Positions 34,369 through 43,106 of a stretch of 64,000 nt of DNA are shown here, piece after piece (positions within the stretch are counted from its first letter, which is position 1; each line of letters starts with the position of its first letter). The notes below the pieces were generated by a model. The model made no database searches and was not told the origin of the DNA. It saw nothing but the letters and a program-made list of their open reading frames with translations. Source of the DNA: Roseiterribacter gracilis (lineage in GTDB: Bacteria > Pseudomonadota > Alphaproteobacteria > BOG-932 > Roseiterribacteraceae); the NCBI GenBank assembly GCA_018332375.1, contig BOPV01000001.1:2480001-2544000 (forward strand). The letters run 5' to 3'. The position numbers and the translations under genes are program-made.

Positions 34369-34647
34369 TCAGCCGGTCGGCTGACCCGTGCGCAGGTCGA
34401 TGCGAATCTTCTTGGCCGGAATACCTTCGGCCGAAACCAGCGTGACCACCGCGGTGTCGCCCTGGCGCTCGGCCGTGCCGACGCGCAGCGACGAGTTCTC
34501 GTCCGTCAGCATCTTGCGGACGACCTGCTTGGCTTCGTTGACAGACATGGCCTGCTCCGACGCCATCGGGGCCGGGGTTTCGGCGGCGAGGGCCGGCGCG
34601 GCGACGGCGAGGGCCGCCACGGCAGCCAGAGTGAGCAATGCACGCAT
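34369..34647 (-). CDS. Small periplasmic protein, PepSY-like
   Basis: 92 residues from ATG 34647; GGAG at nine bases upstream supports it over ATG 34662. The signal peptide MRALLTLAAVAALAVAAPALA is clear. The mature ~70 residues (NEAKQVVRKMLTDENSSLRV, KIRIDLRTGQPTG) resemble a single PepSY-type alpha-beta unit. Function unknown. Divergent from the LysR regulator at 34816. Confidence 0.7.
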   Translation of the reverse strand: MRALLTLAAVAALAVAAPALAAETPAPMASEQAMSVNEAKQVVRKMLTDENSSLRVGTAERQGDTAVVTLVSAEGIPAKKIRIDLRTGQPTG

Positions 34648-34815
34648 GATGAGCTTCTCCATCCCAGGTTCGTTTGTGCGCCGACGGATAAGCTTGTTCG
34701 ATCTACCGGGTCCGTGCCCGATAGCCGCCGCGCGAGGTGACGTGGCGAAGATGCTGGGGTATACCGCCAGTTACAAACGAGACTTCCTGATCGCCCGCAT
34801 AAGGAGGCCTTATCT

Positions 34816-35721
34816 GTGAGCAAGCCGCTTCCACCCCTCAATACCTTCCGGGTTTTCGAGGCCGCGGCGCGTCACCTGTCCTTCACCCAGGCCGCCTCCG
34901 AGCTTGGGATGACCCAGGCGGCGGTCAGCTACCAGATCAAGCTGCTGGAAGACCGGCTTGGCGTGGCGCTGTTCCGGCGCCTGACGCGCCAGTTGGCGCT
35001 GACCGATGCAGGACAGAAATTGTCGCCGGTTGTGACCGAGACGTTTCAGCGTCTGCGCACCGCCATCTCGGATCTGACTGAAGGCGCCGAAGGCGTGTTG
35101 TCGATTTCGAGCATCAATACATTCGCGACCAACTGGCTGGTGCCGCGCCTCGGCCGGTTCCAAGTCGCGCAGCCCAAGATCGCGGTGCGGCTGGAAGCGA
35201 ATGCGCGCCTCGTCGATTTCGCGCGCGAAGATGTCGATGTCGGTATTCGCGGCGGCGCCGGCCGTTGGCCCGGTCTTGTCGCGGTGCCGCTGATGACGGT
35301 GGAATTGTCGCCTATGGTTGCGCCAGCGTTGCTGGCGAAGGTTGGCGGTGTGACGCGTCCACGCGATCTGCTGCAACTGCCGTTACTGGCGCCCGATGAA
35401 GAGAATTGGGAACGCTGGTTCGACGCTGCAGGCGAACCGGTGCAGCTGCAACCGACCGGTCCGTTCTCGACCTTCGAGACGCAACATATGTTGGGCCAGG
35501 CCGCGATGTCGGGTCAGGGCGTAGCGTTGCTGACGGTCGGCATGTTCGGCGACGAGCTGGAACAGGGACGGCTGGTGCAGCCTTTCGCGACAAGCGTTCG
35601 GCTAGAACAGGGCTATTTCCTGGTCTATCCCGAATCGCGCGCCAACACGCCCAAGATCCGCGCTTTTGAAGACTGGATCATCACCGAACTGATGCAGGAC
35701 CGCGCACGGCGAGCTGCGTAA
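34816..35721 (+). CDS. LysR-type regulator, GcvA-like
   Basis: 301 residues from GTG 34816, with AAGGAGG seven bases upstream. The N-terminal winged HTH (FRVFEAAARHLSFTQAASEL, MTQAAVSYQIKLLEDRLGV) and effector domain with DVDVGIRGGAGRWPGL are typical of the GcvA/AmpR group. Effector and targets are not evident. The neighbouring small periplasmic gene is divergent and is a candidate target. Confidence 0.88.
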   Translation: MSKPLPPLNTFRVFEAAARHLSFTQAASELGMTQAAVSYQIKLLEDRLGVALFRRLTRQLALTDAGQKLSPVVTETFQRLRTAISDLTEGAEGVLSISSINTFATNWLVPRLGRFQVAQPKIAVRLEANARLVDFAREDVDVGIRGGAGRWPGLVAVPLMTVELSPMVAPALLAKVGGVTRPRDLLQLPLLAPDEENWERWFDAAGEPVQLQPTGPFSTFETQHMLGQAAMSGQGVALLTVGMFGDELEQGRLVQPFATSVRLEQGYFLVYPESRANTPKIRAFEDWIITELMQDRARRAA

Positions 35722-35726
35722 ACATC

Positions 35727-35835
35727 CCCTGCGAAAGCATGGGTCCATCGCGCCGACGCCCTGCTGCAAAACAAAGGGCCAAACAAAAAGAGCCGCATCG
35801 CTGCGGCTCTTGAATGGATCCCTGCTTTCGCAGGG
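35727..35835. repeat. Long inverted repeat enclosing a terminator
   Basis: CCCTGCGAAAGCA (35727-35739) plus a GGGTCCAT continuation is mirrored at 35814-35835 (ATGGATC, then CCTGCTTTCGCAGGG). Such CCTGCGAAAGCAGG palindromes are dispersed in many alphaproteobacterial genomes. The two arms flank a complete hairpin terminator, in the gap between convergent genes. Confidence 0.6.
35785..35811 (-). terminator. Terminator for the minus-strand gene at 35837
   Basis: AAGAGCCGCA, loop TCGC, TGCGGCTCTT (35788-35811). Read on the minus strand, the stem is followed by a T-run (35785-35789), so it best serves the hypothetical gene upstream on that strand. Confidence 0.75.
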
Positions 35836-35836
35836 A

Positions 35837-36331
35837 CTAGATGGTGCGGTGACGGCGTTCCAGCAGGTCGATCTGCGTCTGGATCTTGGCCAGCTGTTCT
35901 TTTGAATCGCCTTCGACACCGAGCGCGTACGCAACGCGTTCGGTTGCGTAGAGGCCAAGTTGGGCTGCTTCGGGCAATTCGCGCGAACCGCGAATTTCAT
36001 CGACCAGTGCCGGCGGCGGCACGCGATCGATGCGGTGATGCAGCGCCGCCATGCCGATGCGCAGACCACGCAATGCGGGCGCGCCGTAGCGTTCCCAATT
36101 CTCTGCCGTCGTGCGCAGACGTTGCACCAGCTTGCCGCGCTCGAGGCTTTTGGCGAGTCGCGCAACGGCAACGAAGCCCGGCAGGTCTTCGACCGGATCC
36201 GGTGCACGGATCGCAACCTTGTCGATCTCGGGTGCAGCCGTCATCACTTCGTCGCGCACCAGTTTGGGGCCCTTCGACGAAACGACCTTCATGGTCGGCT
36301 TCGCAGTCGTCGTCTTTTTGGCAGTCGCCAT
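35837..36331 (-). CDS. Hypothetical protein with basic N-terminus
   Basis: 164 residues from ATG 36331 (GGGAGA upstream). The first ~25 residues are Lys/Thr/Ala-rich (MATAKKTTTAKPTMKVV), as seen in DNA- or RNA-associated proteins. The rest is mainly helical, with LAKSLERGKLVQRLRTTAEN and a C-terminal coiled coil (EQLAKIQTQIDLLERRHRTI). No recognised domain. Single gene with its own terminator. Confidence 0.6.
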   Translation of the reverse strand: MATAKKTTTAKPTMKVVSSKGPKLVRDEVMTAAPEIDKVAIRAPDPVEDLPGFVAVARLAKSLERGKLVQRLRTTAENWERYGAPALRGLRIGMAALHHRIDRVPPPALVDEIRGSRELPEAAQLGLYATERVAYALGVEGDSKEQLAKIQTQIDLLERRHRTI

Positions 36332-36400
36332 CACGCAGTCTCCCCGAGCGAGATCCGATTTGTTCAAATCGGATTCCGCTCTCCTCTAATATTTTGTCCG

Positions 36401-36448
36401 CGCGTTTCTCCCTCCGCGAACCGGTACCCACTTCGCGGGAAAACGCGC
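36401..36448. repeat. Dispersed palindromic element, copy 1
   Basis: A 48-base imperfect palindrome centred on GAACCGGTACCCAC, with arms CGCGTTT...CTCCGCG and CGCGGGAAAACGCGC. An almost identical copy lies at 49134-49181. Both sit just after the 3' end of a minus-strand gene. Similar RPE-type elements are scattered in alphaproteobacterial genomes. Confidence 0.65.
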
Positions 36449-36456
36449 CGGCGACA

Positions 36457-38052
36457 TCATACCGAACGATTCGTGCCGGGCGCGAGACCGAGCGAGCCCG
36501 GGTTCACACGACATTCTGAATCCAAAAGCGCCTTCACGCCTTCCACGACGCGCCACGCCTCGGGCCGCAACCCCTGGCGGTACGGATAGGATTTGCCGAT
36601 CTGGAAATGCGTGCAGCCATGGGCCAAAAACAGCTCGGCTGCGGCTTTGCGCAGCATGTGCACGAGCGCGTCGGCCGCCGGATTGGCTGGGAAATCTGTC
36701 AGGTTGGCCACGAACTCGGCGCCCAGCGCGCGATCGTGGAGCGGCAGCCGATCCGATTCCCACCAGAAGATCGGCTCCAACAACATCGCGTTGGTCGCAA
36801 CCGTCACCGCCAGCTGTCCAACGACGATCCCGTGCTGTGCAATCGCGTCTGCATGCTGCGCCCACAACGCGTCGAGCGCCGCCTGCAAGCGCGGCCCTTG
36901 CGACAACGGCATCAAACCGTGCACCGGAATCCAGCGTTCGCCGACCGGACCCAGCATCGAAATCAGCGGACCGAACGGCGTGCCGCGCATCACTTTGGGA
37001 ATCGTGTTTTCGATCTCGCGTCCGCCATGCTGCACGCAGATGGCGCGCGCACGATCGGCCATGCGCTTCACATAATCGGCGTCGCGCCCTTCGACCGTGG
37101 CGTGCAGCGACCATTTCACGTCATCCATGAAACGCCGTCCCGCAACCGCGACCTTGGCGCCTTCGAGCACGCCTTTGAGCAAACTCCCCTGCCCGGTCAC
37201 GACGCCTTTCAGCGCTTTGAGGTCGCTGCCGAGACTGGCGCGCTTCAAGCGCTGCTGCTGCAGGCCCGGATCAAATGCAAAAGATTCGCTGACCAGCTGT
37301 TCGCGCGCGAGCGCGGCCATCGCAGCATAGAGCGAGGTCGACTCTTCGAACGCGACGCTGAGGAAACGCGTCTCGGTCGCGGCTAGAATCAATTTCAAGG
37401 TCGCGGTTGCTTTGACGCCGAACGCGCCCGTATCGCCGAGGAACAGCCCGGTCAGATCGGGCCCGTACCAACGCATGAAGGGTTGCGCACCAACGACCGC
37501 GGCCGAGCCGGTCGGCAGCACGCTGCCGTCGGCCAGCACCACTTCAAGACCAAGCACGCTGTCGGCGGTCGTGCCGTACAGGCCGCTGCCGAAGAAGATC
37601 GAGTTTTGCGACAGGCCACCGCCAATCGTCGCGCGCAGCCCCGACAAGGTGCCCCACATCGGCGTGCGCAAACCCGTGTCGGACAACGCATCATGCAGCT
37701 TGGCCCAAGTCACGCCCGCTTCGACGCGCACATACATGTCGTCGCGATTGATTTCGAGCACGCGGTCCATGCGCGACATGTCGATCGTGACGCTGCGATC
37801 CGACACCGGCAGGTAGCCGCCGGTGTAGGACATGCCCGCGCCGCGCGGCACCACGGCAAAGTCGGCCGCGGTGATCATGCGCACCGCAGCGGCAAGTTCT
37901 TCGGTCGACCCCGGGCGTACGACCAGCGCGGGCACGAACTTGGCTGCCTCGTACACATCCATGCCGAACAAAGCGCGTTCGGTTTCGTCGCGCACGATCT
38001 GCTCGGCACCAAGCCGTTGCGCCAACTTGTCGGCGAGTTGATTTGCGTCCAT
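36457..38052 (-). CDS. FAD-linked oxidase (VAO/PCMH family)
   Basis: 531 residues from ATG 38052. The FAD-binding half shows ALVVRPGSTEELAAAVRMIT (~43-62), VPRGAGMSYTGGYLPVSD and TIGGGLSQNSIFFGSGLYG. The C-terminal cap is of the p-cresol methylhydroxylase/D-lactate dehydrogenase (GlcD) kind, ending CRVNPGSLGL. It oxidises a hydroxy acid or alcohol; the substrate cannot be read. The ATG shares one base with the stop of the membrane-protein gene upstream, so the two are coupled; a membrane partner for electron transfer is a possibility. Confidence 0.85.
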   Translation of the reverse strand: MDANQLADKLAQRLGAEQIVRDETERALFGMDVYEAAKFVPALVVRPGSTEELAAAVRMITAADFAVVPRGAGMSYTGGYLPVSDRSVTIDMSRMDRVLEINRDDMYVRVEAGVTWAKLHDALSDTGLRTPMWGTLSGLRATIGGGLSQNSIFFGSGLYGTTADSVLGLEVVLADGSVLPTGSAAVVGAQPFMRWYGPDLTGLFLGDTGAFGVKATATLKLILAATETRFLSVAFEESTSLYAAMAALAREQLVSESFAFDPGLQQQRLKRASLGSDLKALKGVVTGQGSLLKGVLEGAKVAVAGRRFMDDVKWSLHATVEGRDADYVKRMADRARAICVQHGGREIENTIPKVMRGTPFGPLISMLGPVGERWIPVHGLMPLSQGPRLQAALDALWAQHADAIAQHGIVVGQLAVTVATNAMLLEPIFWWESDRLPLHDRALGAEFVANLTDFPANPAADALVHMLRKAAAELFLAHGCTHFQIGKSYPYRQGLRPEAWRVVEGVKALLDSECRVNPGSLGLAPGTNRSV

Positions 38053-38723
38053 CAGAATGGCTTCGCTAGTCCGAGATAGGCTTCGACGAGGAGCAGGCAC
38101 CATAAAGTCAGCACCACCGGCCGCACGCGATGCACGGTTCGTCGCAACGTCGCTTCGACGTCGGGCGAGGAGCCGGTCTGGATCAACGCACCGAACGCAG
38201 GGCCGAACGGGCGAAAGGTCAGGCGGATCATCAAGCCGTTCACGATCAGCAGCGCATAGACGATCAGTTTCGCTGCCAGCCAATTCGATCCGGTCGCGGG
38301 CCCGTCACCAGCCAGCGATCGCAATGCGACAAACAGCAACGCGGTGATGACGACGAAGCGCATGGCAAGATCGAGTTTGGCGACATACCGGCCGAGCTTG
38401 GTTCGCGCTTTCGTCGCCAACACCAGCACCATCCACAGCCAGACAGCGGCGAAGATCCAAAGCGGCAGCAACAGAATCGGATCGAAGCGCAGATAGCCCG
38501 CGCGCAAACCCAATGTCGTGCCGACGGGCAGGATCAGCACCAGGCAAATGCGCGGCGCTTGATCGAGGAAATGCAGGATCTTCATCACCGTCAGCCGCGT
38601 CGCGACGGGAAGCTCGGGCTTGATGAGAAAGCCCGCGCAATAAAACACGCCAAGGTCGCCGCCGAGCCAATAGACCAGCAGCAACACATGCACGAGCGCG
38701 AGCAGCCCGAGATCGAGCGGCAT
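38052..38723 (-). CDS. Integral membrane protein coupled to FAD oxidase
   Basis: 223 residues with about six membrane helices (LGLLALVHVLLLVYWLGGDL first, ILLLPLWIFAAVWLWMVLVL third). A conserved-looking GGDLGVFYCAGFL and scattered His/Arg residues recall small heme-containing or copper-resistance CopD-like membrane proteins, but no firm family is recognised. It is translated into the FAD oxidase gene (TGATG). Divergent from the nitrilase-like gene. Confidence 0.7.
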   Translation of the reverse strand: MPLDLGLLALVHVLLLVYWLGGDLGVFYCAGFLIKPELPVATRLTVMKILHFLDQAPRICLVLILPVGTTLGLRAGYLRFDPILLLPLWIFAAVWLWMVLVLATKARTKLGRYVAKLDLAMRFVVITALLFVALRSLAGDGPATGSNWLAAKLIVYALLIVNGLMIRLTFRPFGPAFGALIQTGSSPDVEATLRRTVHRVRPVVLTLWCLLLVEAYLGLAKPF

Positions 38724-38809
38724 CTATCTTTCCTCATGAACGGGGCTTGCGACCCCGGCGATTTGTCCGGACATTATGCAAGGCCGAATGTGAGCGACAA
38801 GGAAGCAGA

Positions 38810-39847
38810 ATGACAGAGACGACCGCCTACCGAGCGCTCGCACTGCAAGTTCGCTGTCGCGCGGTGAATCTTCTCGGCAAGGACGAGGCGCGTGCGTCGA
38901 TGCTGGCCACGATCGCGCGGATCGACGCGCAGATTGGCGCCAGCAAAGGCTTCATCGGCAGTGACGTTCGGCTGGTCGTGCTGCCCGAGTATTTCCTGAC
39001 CTCGTTTCCGGTCGGCGATCCGCTGCCGGCATGGCGCGACAAAGCAGCGATCGCACCGGACGGCGCCGAAGCAACCGCGCTCGCTGCGGTGGCGCAGAAG
39101 CACAATGTCTTTCTCGCGGGCAATGCCTACGAAACCGACCCGGGCTTCCCCGATCTCTATTTTCAGTCGTGCCTGGTCTGGTCACCATCGGGCGAACTGG
39201 TGCTGCGCTATCGCCGGTTGATCTCGATGTTCGCACCGTCGCCGTGGGATGTGTGGGACGCGTTTCTCGATCGCTACGGCATTGACGCGGTGTTCCCGGT
39301 CGCGGCAACCGAGATCGGCAAGCTGGCTGCGATCGCGTCGGAAGAAATCCTCTATCCCGAAATAGCGCGCGCCCATGCGGTGAAAGGCGCGGAGATTTTG
39401 CTGCATTCGACCAGCGAAACCGGATCGCCCGACCTGACGCCGAAAGACATCGCCAAGCGCGCGCGTGCGCTGGAAAACCTCGTCTATGTCGTTTCGGCAA
39501 ATTCGGGCGGTATCGAAGGAACGCCGATGCCCGAGAATTCGACCGACGGCATGTCGAAACTGATCGACTATACCGGGCGCGTTCTGGCGGTTGCGGACAC
39601 AGGCGAGACGATGGCGGCCAATGCCGAACTCGATCTCGCCGCGCTACGTCGCAATCGCGCGCGCGTCGGCATGGGCAATCTGCTGGCGCGCCAGGCGCTG
39701 GGCCCGTTCAGCGAAACCTACGCAGCGGAGATCCATCCCAAGAATACGATGTGGCGCGACGGCAAGGTCGCCGTGCCCGATCGCAGCGTCTTCGTCGAAC
39801 GACAGCGCAACGTCATCGCCGCCCTGACCGCACGCGGTGTGCTCTGA
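38810..39847 (+). CDS. Nitrilase-superfamily protein lacking the catalytic cysteine
   Basis: 345 residues from ATG 38810 (AAGGAAG upstream). The fold is clear: VRLVVLPEYFLTS (~46-58, the Glu is kept), GNAYETDP and the block IASEEILYPEIARAHAVKGA. In active members this block reads IC-x-E/D with the catalytic Cys at the position held here by Ser (six before the PE). The catalytic Lys site, usually YRK, reads RYRRL, an Arg. Two of three triad residues are thus replaced. A substrate-binding or altered-chemistry role is possible. One base separates its stop from the dehydrogenase start. Confidence 0.82.
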   Translation: MTETTAYRALALQVRCRAVNLLGKDEARASMLATIARIDAQIGASKGFIGSDVRLVVLPEYFLTSFPVGDPLPAWRDKAAIAPDGAEATALAAVAQKHNVFLAGNAYETDPGFPDLYFQSCLVWSPSGELVLRYRRLISMFAPSPWDVWDAFLDRYGIDAVFPVAATEIGKLAAIASEEILYPEIARAHAVKGAEILLHSTSETGSPDLTPKDIAKRARALENLVYVVSANSGGIEGTPMPENSTDGMSKLIDYTGRVLAVADTGETMAANAELDLAALRRNRARVGMGNLLARQALGPFSETYAAEIHPKNTMWRDGKVAVPDRSVFVERQRNVIAALTARGVL

Positions 39848-39848
39848 C

Positions 39849-41264
39849 GTGATTCAGGTTCGCAATCCCCGCACTGGTCGCGACGACTATCAATTCGCGC
39901 CGGCAACCGAAGCAGATCTCGACGCGCATGCTGCATCGTTGCGCGAAGCACAGCGGGACTGGGCTGCGTTGCCAGTCGAAGCGCGCGTCGCCGTGTTGCG
40001 TCGCTGGGGCGATGCAGTCGAGGCCGCCAGCGGCGCGCTGATCGAGGCGCTGATCCACGACACGGGACGGTTCGGCGAAACCCATGCCGAAATGAATCTG
40101 TTTCGCGGCACCTTGGCGCGCTGGCTGCGCGACGCGCCGGCGCAGCTGGCGACCTTCGACGAACGCGCCAGTGCGGTCGAAACCATCAAGCTGGCGGGAC
40201 AACTCGTTCCCTATCCGCTGGTGGGTGTGATCAGCCCATGGAATTTTCCACTCGGCCTGTCGGTGATCGATGCGATTCCGGCGTTGCTCGCAGGCAGCGC
40301 GGTGTTGGTCAAACCAAGCGAAGTGACGCCGCGCTTCGTCGAACCGTTGATCGCGACGATCAACCAGGTGCCCGAACTGGCCGCGGTGCTGCGCTACGTG
40401 CTGGGCGACGGCAAAGTCGGCGCGGCGCTGATCGAGCGCGTCGACATGGTCGTGTTTACGGGCTCGGTCGCGACCGGTCGCAACGTCGGTGAAGCCTGCG
40501 CGCGCAACTTCATTCCCGCGTTCCTCGAACTTGGCGGCAAGGATCCCGCGATCATTCTGCCCGGCGCCGATCTCGATCGCGCAACGTCGGCGCTGGCGTG
40601 GGGTGCAACCGCCAATGCGGGCCAGGCCTGTCAATCGATCGAGCGCATCTACGTGCATCGCAGCCTGCACGACCGGTTCGTCACGCAGCTCGCCGACAAA
40701 CTGCGGCGGTTGAAGCTGGCCTTTCCCAAACCCAATGACGGCGAAATCGGTCCGGTGATTTTCGCGCGCCAGGCCGAAATCCTGCGCGCGCAACTCGACG
40801 ACGCGAAAGCGAAAGGCGCTGTCGTGGTGACGGGCGGCGAGCTGCAAGTGCTGGAGGGCGGCACCTATCTGCTGCCGACATTGCTGACCAAGGTCGATCA
40901 TACGATGCTGGTGATGACCGAAGAAACCTTCGGCCCGATCTTGCCGGTGATGGCGTTCGACACGGTCGAGCAGGCAGTCGCGCTTGCCAATGACAGTGTC
41001 TACGGCCTGTCGGCCGCGGTCTTCGCCGCCAGCGAACAAGAAGCCGAGCTGGTTGCCCGCCGGCTCGATGCCGGTGCGGTGTCGATCAACGATGCGACGC
41101 TGACTGCCGTCGTGTCGGACGGCGAAAAGATGTCGTTCAAACTGTCCGGCCTGGGCGGCAGCCGCATGGGGCCGACCAGCATCCGCCGCTTCCTGCGCCA
41201 GAAGCTGCTGATCAAAAGCCGCGGCGCCGGTCCGCAGCCTTGGTGGTTCAGATCACTCGCCTGA
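39849..41264 (+). CDS. Aldehyde dehydrogenase family protein
   Basis: 471 residues from GTG 39849. NAD(P)-dependent oxidation of an aldehyde to an acid. Motifs: VGVISPWNFPLGLSVI (~123), FTGSVATGRNVG (~202), catalytic Glu in FLELGGKDPAI (~228) and catalytic Cys in ANAGQACQSIERI (~261). Co-translated with the nitrilase-like gene, which hints at one pathway for an amide or nitrile-derived aldehyde. Its 3' end overlaps the convergent membrane-protein gene by 17 bases. Confidence 0.9.
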   Translation: MIQVRNPRTGRDDYQFAPATEADLDAHAASLREAQRDWAALPVEARVAVLRRWGDAVEAASGALIEALIHDTGRFGETHAEMNLFRGTLARWLRDAPAQLATFDERASAVETIKLAGQLVPYPLVGVISPWNFPLGLSVIDAIPALLAGSAVLVKPSEVTPRFVEPLIATINQVPELAAVLRYVLGDGKVGAALIERVDMVVFTGSVATGRNVGEACARNFIPAFLELGGKDPAIILPGADLDRATSALAWGATANAGQACQSIERIYVHRSLHDRFVTQLADKLRRLKLAFPKPNDGEIGPVIFARQAEILRAQLDDAKAKGAVVVTGGELQVLEGGTYLLPTLLTKVDHTMLVMTEETFGPILPVMAFDTVEQAVALANDSVYGLSAAVFAASEQEAELVARRLDAGAVSINDATLTAVVSDGEKMSFKLSGLGGSRMGPTSIRRFLRQKLLIKSRGAGPQPWWFRSLA

Positions 41265-41742
41265 CCAGGTCCGCAAGTTCGATCAGCGTCGCGTTGGCGA
41301 TGAAAGTGGTCCAGGCGACGGCGGCAAAGGCCGCGACCGGCTTGCGCGTGCGCGCCGCCCAGACGCGAAACTGAATCGCCGTCAGGCCGGCACAAACCGC
41401 GGCCGCGACGAAAGCGACGTCGTGCTGCGCATAGATTGCGAAGGCGAGCCCGAACGTCGCCAACGGCGCCAGCCAGCCAGCGCCCATCGCTGCCGCCGCA
41501 ATCACAAGTCCGGCCACCAGCGCCGCCTGCACCAACGGCGCGACCAGCAGTGCCAACAGCAGAAATTGCGCGCTTATTGTTTCCGTCTGCAGCGGGCCTT
41601 TCCCCAGCACGTGCGCCAGTTCAAACGTGCCCGCTGCGGCCAGCGCAAAGAGAATGCCGGCACGCGTTGCACTGCGCAGTAGATGCGGGCCGGGCTCGAA
41701 CATGGATCGTCGCGGTTGCTGCGCGCAGAATGCTGGAGCCAT
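41248..41742 (-). CDS. Small integral membrane protein
   Basis: 164 residues from ATG 41742, with GGAG seven bases before. Four hydrophobic segments (ATRAGILFALAAAGTFELAH, LLLALLVAPLVQAALVAGLV, and two more). No family recognised. Fourteen bases downstream of the stomatin-like gene, so it is likely part of the GntR-stomatin operon. Frames in phase upstream of 41742 fall inside that gene and are not coding. Confidence 0.65.
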   Translation of the reverse strand: MAPAFCAQQPRRSMFEPGPHLLRSATRAGILFALAAAGTFELAHVLGKGPLQTETISAQFLLLALLVAPLVQAALVAGLVIAAAAMGAGWLAPLATFGLAFAIYAQHDVAFVAAAVCAGLTAIQFRVWAARTRKPVAAFAAVAWTTFIANATLIELADLVRRVI

Positions 41743-41756
41743 CTCGCATCTCCGAT

Positions 41757-42656
41757 TTAGGACGTCTTGCCCCACGGACCCGGCGCCGCGCCCGGCGTCG
41801 AAGACGGATTGGCGCTGTTCACCAGACCCAGCACGCCGCCCGGATTCATCGCATCGACCATCGCGGTCGGAATCAGGATCGTAGCGCCACGTTCTTTGGT
41901 CGTCTCGTAGATGATGTTCATCGCACGCAGCTGCAGCGCCGCGGGATTCTTCGAATAGGTATCGGCCGCTTCGAGGAATTGCTGTGCCACTTGTTTTTCG
42001 GCTGCGCCCAAGATCACGCGCGCTTCGCGTTCGCGTTCGGCCTGGGCCTGGCGGCTCATCGCGTCCTGCAGCGACAGCGGGATGGCGACGTCGCGAATTT
42101 CGACCGAGATCACCGCAACGCCCCACTCGGCGGTCTTGCGCCCGATTTCTTCGCGCAGTTTCTCGTCGACCTTTTTACGTTCGCTGAGCAGCGACGTCAG
42201 CGGCGTCGAGCCGATCGATTCGCGCAGCGAGGTTTGCGCCACCTGCGCGATCGCGACGCGATAGTCGGCGATCTCCAGCGCGGCGCGTTCGGGATCGTGC
42301 ACCTGCCAGAAAATCACCGCGTCGACATCGACCGGCACCGTGTCTTTGGTCAGCGCTTTTTCAGCACCGAACGCGATCGTCTGAATACGTTGGTCGATGC
42401 GCACTGCGACGCGATCGATGAACGGAATGATCCAGAACAGGCCCGGACCTTTGGCGCCCTGGAACCGGCCGAGACGCAGCACAACGACGCGTTCCCACTG
42501 GTCGATCATCAGCAGTGCCAGCGGTGCCAAACCGCCCAGCACGACCAGCAAGCCGCCCAGCGGCAGACGTAGTCCGCCGAACGCAGTGCCCATGCCGAGG
42601 ATCAGCGCGCCGGCGCCGATTAGCACAAAGAACAGAAGCCCCGAAATCGGATTCAT
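41757..42656 (-). CDS. SPFH/band 7 (stomatin-like, slipin) protein
   Basis: 299 residues. Two N-terminal hydrophobic segments (~5-50), then the SPFH domain: ERVVVLRLGRFQGAKGPGLF (~55-74), IDRVAVRIDQRIQTI and VPVDVDAVIFWQVHDPERAA. The coiled-coil region DAMSRQAQAEREREARVILG follows. Forms oligomeric membrane scaffolds. The usual partner NfeD is absent; instead its ATG overlaps the stop of a GntR regulator. Confidence 0.9.
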   Translation of the reverse strand: MNPISGLLFFVLIGAGALILGMGTAFGGLRLPLGGLLVVLGGLAPLALLMIDQWERVVVLRLGRFQGAKGPGLFWIIPFIDRVAVRIDQRIQTIAFGAEKALTKDTVPVDVDAVIFWQVHDPERAALEIADYRVAIAQVAQTSLRESIGSTPLTSLLSERKKVDEKLREEIGRKTAEWGVAVISVEIRDVAIPLSLQDAMSRQAQAEREREARVILGAAEKQVAQQFLEAADTYSKNPAALQLRAMNIIYETTKERGATILIPTAMVDAMNPGGVLGLVNSANPSSTPGAAPGPWGKTS

Positions 42657-43057
42657 CGTTCGTCCCCTTTCTGGATCTGAAGCACGCGCTTGGCCGCCGC
42701 CGCCGGATCGAGTCCAGCCGCGTTCGCAAGCGCGATCACACGATGTGCAAATGCGTCGACCGTCTTGTCGCGCAGCGCCTTGTCGGGTGCTGGCGGACGT
42801 TCGGCGACGAAGGTGCCGCGCGCAGGCACGACACGAATGGCGCCGGTGCGCGCCAGCGCGTCATAGGCGCGACGGACTGTGTTGAGATCGACCGACAAGG
42901 ACGTCGCGACTTCGCGCATCGTCGGCAGCCGCGCATCCGGGACCAACCGGCCATCGCCGATCGCATGCAGAAGCTGGTCGCGCAGCTGCAGGTAGATCGG
43001 CACACCACTACGGTCGATCCGCAGCGAAGCCAGGACGGGATCCGTGTCTGTAGGCAT
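42653..43057 (-). CDS. GntR family regulator, YtrA type
   Basis: 134 residues. Winged HTH IYLQLRDQLLHAIGDGRLVP, DARLPTMREVATSLSVDLNT, VRRAYDALARTGAIRVVPAR; the short helical tail without a ligand domain is the YtrA subgroup, which usually controls adjacent membrane or transport genes. A palindrome overlaps its own start, suggesting autoregulation of the operon with the stomatin-like gene. Confidence 0.88.
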   Translation of the reverse strand: MPTDTDPVLASLRIDRSGVPIYLQLRDQLLHAIGDGRLVPDARLPTMREVATSLSVDLNTVRRAYDALARTGAIRVVPARGTFVAERPPAPDKALRDKTVDAFAHRVIALANAAGLDPAAAAKRVLQIQKGDER

Positions 43058-43068
43058 GTATGCATACA
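43057..43068. promoter_or_regulatory. Candidate GntR operator
   Basis: TGTATGCATACA is a perfect twelve-base palindrome touching the first base of the GntR start codon (ATG at 43057). Its position fits autorepression. YtrA-type regulators bind comparable AT-rich GTxTAxxxTAxAC-like sites. Confidence 0.5.
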
Positions 43069-43106
43069 GACCAGCACAGCCCTAATGGGCCGTCAACAGC
43101 GAAGTT

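Noticed and set aside
35785-35835. Insertion-sequence terminal repeats around 35.7-35.8 kb
   Set aside because: Only ~65 bases lie between the arms and no transposase is present; a dispersed palindrome plus terminator explains it.
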